From JAEMQF01 sp963791595 (GTDB taxonomy: Bacteria > Pseudomonadota > Gammaproteobacteria > Burkholderiales > Burkholderiaceae_C), in the NCBI GenBank assembly GCA_963791595.1, contig CAWBTF010000034.1, positions 124,001-188,000 on the forward strand: DNA of 64,000 nucleotides, in the 5' to 3' direction. The translations under genes and the position numbers were made by a program. This document shows, in pieces, positions 61,839 through 64,000 of the stretch. The notes under the pieces were generated by a model. It saw only the letters and a list, made by a program, of their open reading frames with translations, was not told the DNA's origin and did not search any database. Every line of letters begins with the position of its first letter. The first letter of the stretch is position 1.

Positions 61839-62561
61839 TCAGGCGCTGTTGAGTGGCCTGCGGCGCCTGACGACATAACCCATCGCAGACAGGCCCGCCA
61901 ACATCAGCGCATAGCCCCCTGGTTCCGGCACCTGCGCGGCGTAGCCGTTTGGCGCGGCACCCTCGTAGAACTGGCCGAACGCGAAACCGCCTGATGCGAC
62001 GTTGCCGTTTAAACCGCCGCTGGTTGCGATCGTCAGGTGCGTCTCACCAAGGCCGGTCCAACCGAAGAACAATGCTCCGCCATTGCCGTCAACGGCTTGA
62101 GTTTTGGTCTCACCGCTGGCGAGCCTTAACGTCACGTCGACAACGAAAAGATCGTCCGGTTCGATGAAAAAGCCGAAGGAATTGACCGGTACCGGATAGC
62201 CTGCTTGAAGCACAACCCCGCCCTCGAAGCTCATCGACAACTCTCGCGGCGAAAAGAACACGCTTGTGCCATTCGAGCCGGGTTGAATGGGCCATGTAGC
62301 CCATTCCCCCACCCCTCCCTCCTGGCCGACGGTGAACTTTGTGACCCAGGGGCAGAAGTCGTCGAGCTCCGAACCGCCGCTGAGCACGAGCGAGTTCGGT
62401 TGCGAACCGTTGGCACCGCCTAACACCGCCGTGCCTTGGAACGTGCCGACGTCGACCTGCCACTTTGCAAGATCCGTGTACAGCGTGACGGCTTGCGCCG
62501 CCGTCGCCGAGAGTATCAAGGCACCAGCGCCGACGGCGCTGAACCACTTGTTGACGTGCAT
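61839..62561 (-). CDS. PEP-CTERM sorting domain protein
   Basis: A 240-residue exported protein. The signal peptide is MHVNKWFSAVGAGALILSAT with AQA cleavage. A beta-rich middle follows (LYTDLAKWQVDVGTFQGTAV, GETHLTIATSGGLNG). The C-terminus VPEPGGYALMLAGLSAMGYV and RRRRP is a classic PEP-CTERM: VPEP motif, membrane helix, basic tail. Exosortase (EpsH/XrtA type) recognises it and links export to exopolysaccharide production; the exosortase gene is not in the window. GGAAGG seven bases before the ATG is a good ribosome-binding site. Confidence 0.93.
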   Translation of the reverse strand: MHVNKWFSAVGAGALILSATAAQAVTLYTDLAKWQVDVGTFQGTAVLGGANGSQPNSLVLSGGSELDDFCPWVTKFTVGQEGGVGEWATWPIQPGSNGTSVFFSPRELSMSFEGGVVLQAGYPVPVNSFGFFIEPDDLFVVDVTLRLASGETKTQAVDGNGGALFFGWTGLGETHLTIATSGGLNGNVASGGFAFGQFYEGAAPNGYAAQVPEPGGYALMLAGLSAMGYVVRRRRPLNSA

Positions 62562-63034
62562 ACCGAATCCTTCCCTGACAAATTGTTCGATGACGACTGA
62601 GTTCCGCACTGAAGCAGCCCGCCGGCGCCGCGGCACTTACCACAAGCCAGCCCCGCGCCAGAGTCTTCCGCTGCCCGATGTGAGAACTACTTCTCATGTT
62701 GTTGTGAGTCCAATTTATTCGTTTGAGGCTGGAACAACAATCCCTGGAGTCGGGGATGTGTGGAGCCTGATGCGAGCGTTCAGCCGACCGACACCACCGC
62801 GCTGAAGAAGAAACGGTCCTGCGCCGAAGCAGATGCCACTGGGGCCACGACGGGCACAGGTCCGAGCCCATGAGTGCGCAAGTGGTTCGCGGCGCGTCCA
62901 GGGGCAGCCAATGGGACCCGATCTGCCCCAGTCAGGGATCCCCGCACACCAATGGATTGAGCGAAGTCGAAGAAAACGGCCTGTCGCAGGCTGTCCGCTT
63001 GACAAACTAGTTCTGTACCGTCTCAACCGAAACG
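62562..63034. other. Intergenic region with a YdcF-like gene shred
   Basis: Upstream of the PEP-CTERM gene I see no intact gene. At 62784-62884 (minus) there is a degraded copy of the central part of the YdcF-like gene, listed separately. TTGACA at 62999-63004 on the plus strand is a -35-like hexamer without a convincing -10. The PEP-CTERM promoter should lie at about 62570-62700 but is not obvious. Confidence 0.4.
62784..62884 (-). pseudogene. Duplicated fragment of the YdcF-like gene
   Basis: The minus strand encodes LRTHGLGPVPVVAPVASASA with QDRFFFSAVVSVG. This is clearly related to LRTHGLERVPIVVALAPASA and QDRSFLSAVVFREWA of the intact gene at 63035-63931 (its nt about 63477-63577). Nothing on either side matches, and there is no start or stop of its own. 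Confidence 0.75.
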
Positions 63035-63931
63035 CTACATGCCTTCAGGTATGAGTCCAGCGTGCTTGGCAATTCGCGCCCGGCAACTCGGGACCGAGTG
63101 CGGGGCGGCACCTGCGCCGGCATAGCGACAGGAGGAGTCTTCCGATGCAACGTCGCTCAAGGTCGGACACGCAGGCCGAAGCCCACTTTGGGTCATCGGC
63201 ACCGCCCACCGCTCCTCATGCGAGCCCGGCGGCCCGGGCCAGAAGCAGCACTTCGTCCAAGCCAGGCTCAGGGCCTCGCCGATCACCGCCTTCGCCCCGG
63301 CGCTCGTCGACCACCAGCGCTCGGGCTCGTAGTCGTTCGGCCGCGCTGCGAGCACACCGACCTGTACGCTGCTGCCCAATGCCAGGCGATACACAAGCCT
63401 CGAGCGGCGCGCGTGAACACCCGCCGAGAACACATCGACCATATCGAGCGTGATGCCGGTCTTGTGCGCCCATTCGCGAAACACGACCGCGCTGAGGAAG
63501 GAACGGTCCTGCGCCGAAGCCGGTGCCAAAGCCACCACGATCGGCACCCGCTCGAGCCCATGGGTGCGCAGGTAGGCTGCGGCACGTTCCGGATAGCTCT
63601 GCCAGTCCCGAAATTCGTGCCACGAACCGATAGGCCCACCGGTCGTCACGACATGCTCGTAACGCCCGAGGTGGAATGCGGCGCTGGCTTGGTCAAGCTC
63701 CGTTTCGTCGAGCCAGCCCTCGATGACGAGAATTCGCGCGCCTTTGCCGTTCCTGGCAATTGCCGGCTCATTGGCTGCGAGGAAGTCGTAGGCCGTGAGG
63801 GTGCAGACGATCAGCGACGCGCAGGCAAGGACGAGAAGGACGGTCCAACCCCATAGAGTCGGAACCCACACCTCGCGGCGATGGAACAGAGCAATCGACC
63901 CGTTCGAACTGCCCCTCAAGAATTTCCGCAC
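63035..63931 (-). CDS. YdcF/ElyC-like DUF218 membrane protein
   Basis: A 298-residue protein with one N-terminal membrane helix (LWGWTVLLVLACASLIVCTL) followed by a DUF218-type domain: ILVIEGWLDETELDQASAAF, HVVTTGGPIGSWHEF and RSFLSAVVFREWAHKTGITL. DUF218 proteins such as SanA and ElyC act in envelope polysaccharide metabolism. A version with IEGWL is often found near exosortase/EPS genes, fitting the adjacent PEP-CTERM gene (inference). After WTKCCFWPGPPGSHEE, where relatives tend to end, about 70 low-complexity residues follow, so the true C-terminus may have been altered. Confidence 0.82.
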   Translation of the reverse strand: MRKFLRGSSNGSIALFHRREVWVPTLWGWTVLLVLACASLIVCTLTAYDFLAANEPAIARNGKGARILVIEGWLDETELDQASAAFHLGRYEHVVTTGGPIGSWHEFRDWQSYPERAAAYLRTHGLERVPIVVALAPASAQDRSFLSAVVFREWAHKTGITLDMVDVFSAGVHARRSRLVYRLALGSSVQVGVLAARPNDYEPERWWSTSAGAKAVIGEALSLAWTKCCFWPGPPGSHEERWAVPMTQSGLRPACPTLSDVASEDSSCRYAGAGAAPHSVPSCRARIAKHAGLIPEGM

Positions 63932-64000
63932 ACCAATTTCAACCCCCAGGCGAGCGTAGCCTGGCAGCAGGCCACATGCCCAGCAACAGCTGGGTCAGAT
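63932..64000. other. Window end, upstream of the YdcF-like gene
   Basis: The last 69 bases probably hold the ribosome-binding site and part of the promoter of the minus-strand YdcF-like gene. Nothing specific can be recognised. Confidence 0.3.

Noticed and set aside
61447..61878. 143-residue plus-strand frame between NRPS and PEP-CTERM genes
   Set aside because: No recognisable motif, overlaps the PEP-CTERM gene's end, and competing frames on both strands are equally open.

Overview
The window is high-GC DNA from a betaproteobacterium, most likely Burkholderiales (Rubrivivax/Leptothrix/Comamonadaceae relatives). This rests on the dcw gene order, a type A RNase P RNA, NnrU and AmtB genes, a TctC-type solute receptor, abundant GTCATCCCGGC-type palindromic repeats and a PEP-CTERM protein. 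No database search was possible, so the taxon is an inference.

Left part (1-10750, all minus strand): the division and cell wall cluster mraZ-rsmH-ftsL-ftsI-murE-murF-mraY-murD-ftsW-murG. Most stops and starts overlap as ATGA or GTGA, and one recognisable promoter with MraZ boxes precedes mraZ. Next (10750-37100) is ordinary chromosome: a possible zinc-ribbon protein, NnrU, AmtB, an alpha-carbonic anhydrase, an MFS remnant abutting rnpB, cysK, DUF3025/NYN genes, pyrC, an HTH protein, an ABC exporter, a thioesterase, a fatty-acid beta-oxidation cluster with its TetR regulator, an HNH nuclease, a glycine-zipper lipoprotein, a TctC receptor, and an aminotransferase divergent from a large FAD/Fe-S dehydrogenase.

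Middle-right part (37100-56980) is an unusual accessory tract. It holds toxin-antitoxin modules (TacAT-like, BrnTA, several HicAB, VapBC, ParDE, RelE/addiction module), Uma2 genes, a nucleotidyltransferase, and many broken pieces of three larger genes: a TIM-barrel glycoside-hydrolase-like protein ('GH'), GDP-L-fucose synthase (fcl) and GDP-mannose dehydratase (gmd). The pieces recur in the same order and orientation: GH end, brnTA, (vapBC/Uma2/gmd), fcl, parDE, relE/addiction module, hicBA, fcl, hicA-DUF1902, GH leader, GH. I read it as about six decayed copies (units A-F) of one multi-gene unit, amplified in tandem and then cut down by deletions. Units: A about 41150-42400, B 42440-44985, C 44986-47140, D 47187-49310, E 49360-55700, F 55703-56640. 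An IS1380-family element sits in unit E.

Right part (56980-64000, minus strand): a fragment of a polyketide synthase gene, an NRPS gene (C-A-PCP with a luciferase-like monooxygenase embedded in the A domain, and a frameshift), a PEP-CTERM surface protein, and a YdcF-like membrane protein with a duplicated shred of itself nearby.

Several genes (NYN, pyrC, fadB-like, NRPS, transposase, hicA) carry single frameshifts. Where the count can be made, most have one extra base. They may be real decay or assembly error, and the sequence alone cannot decide.
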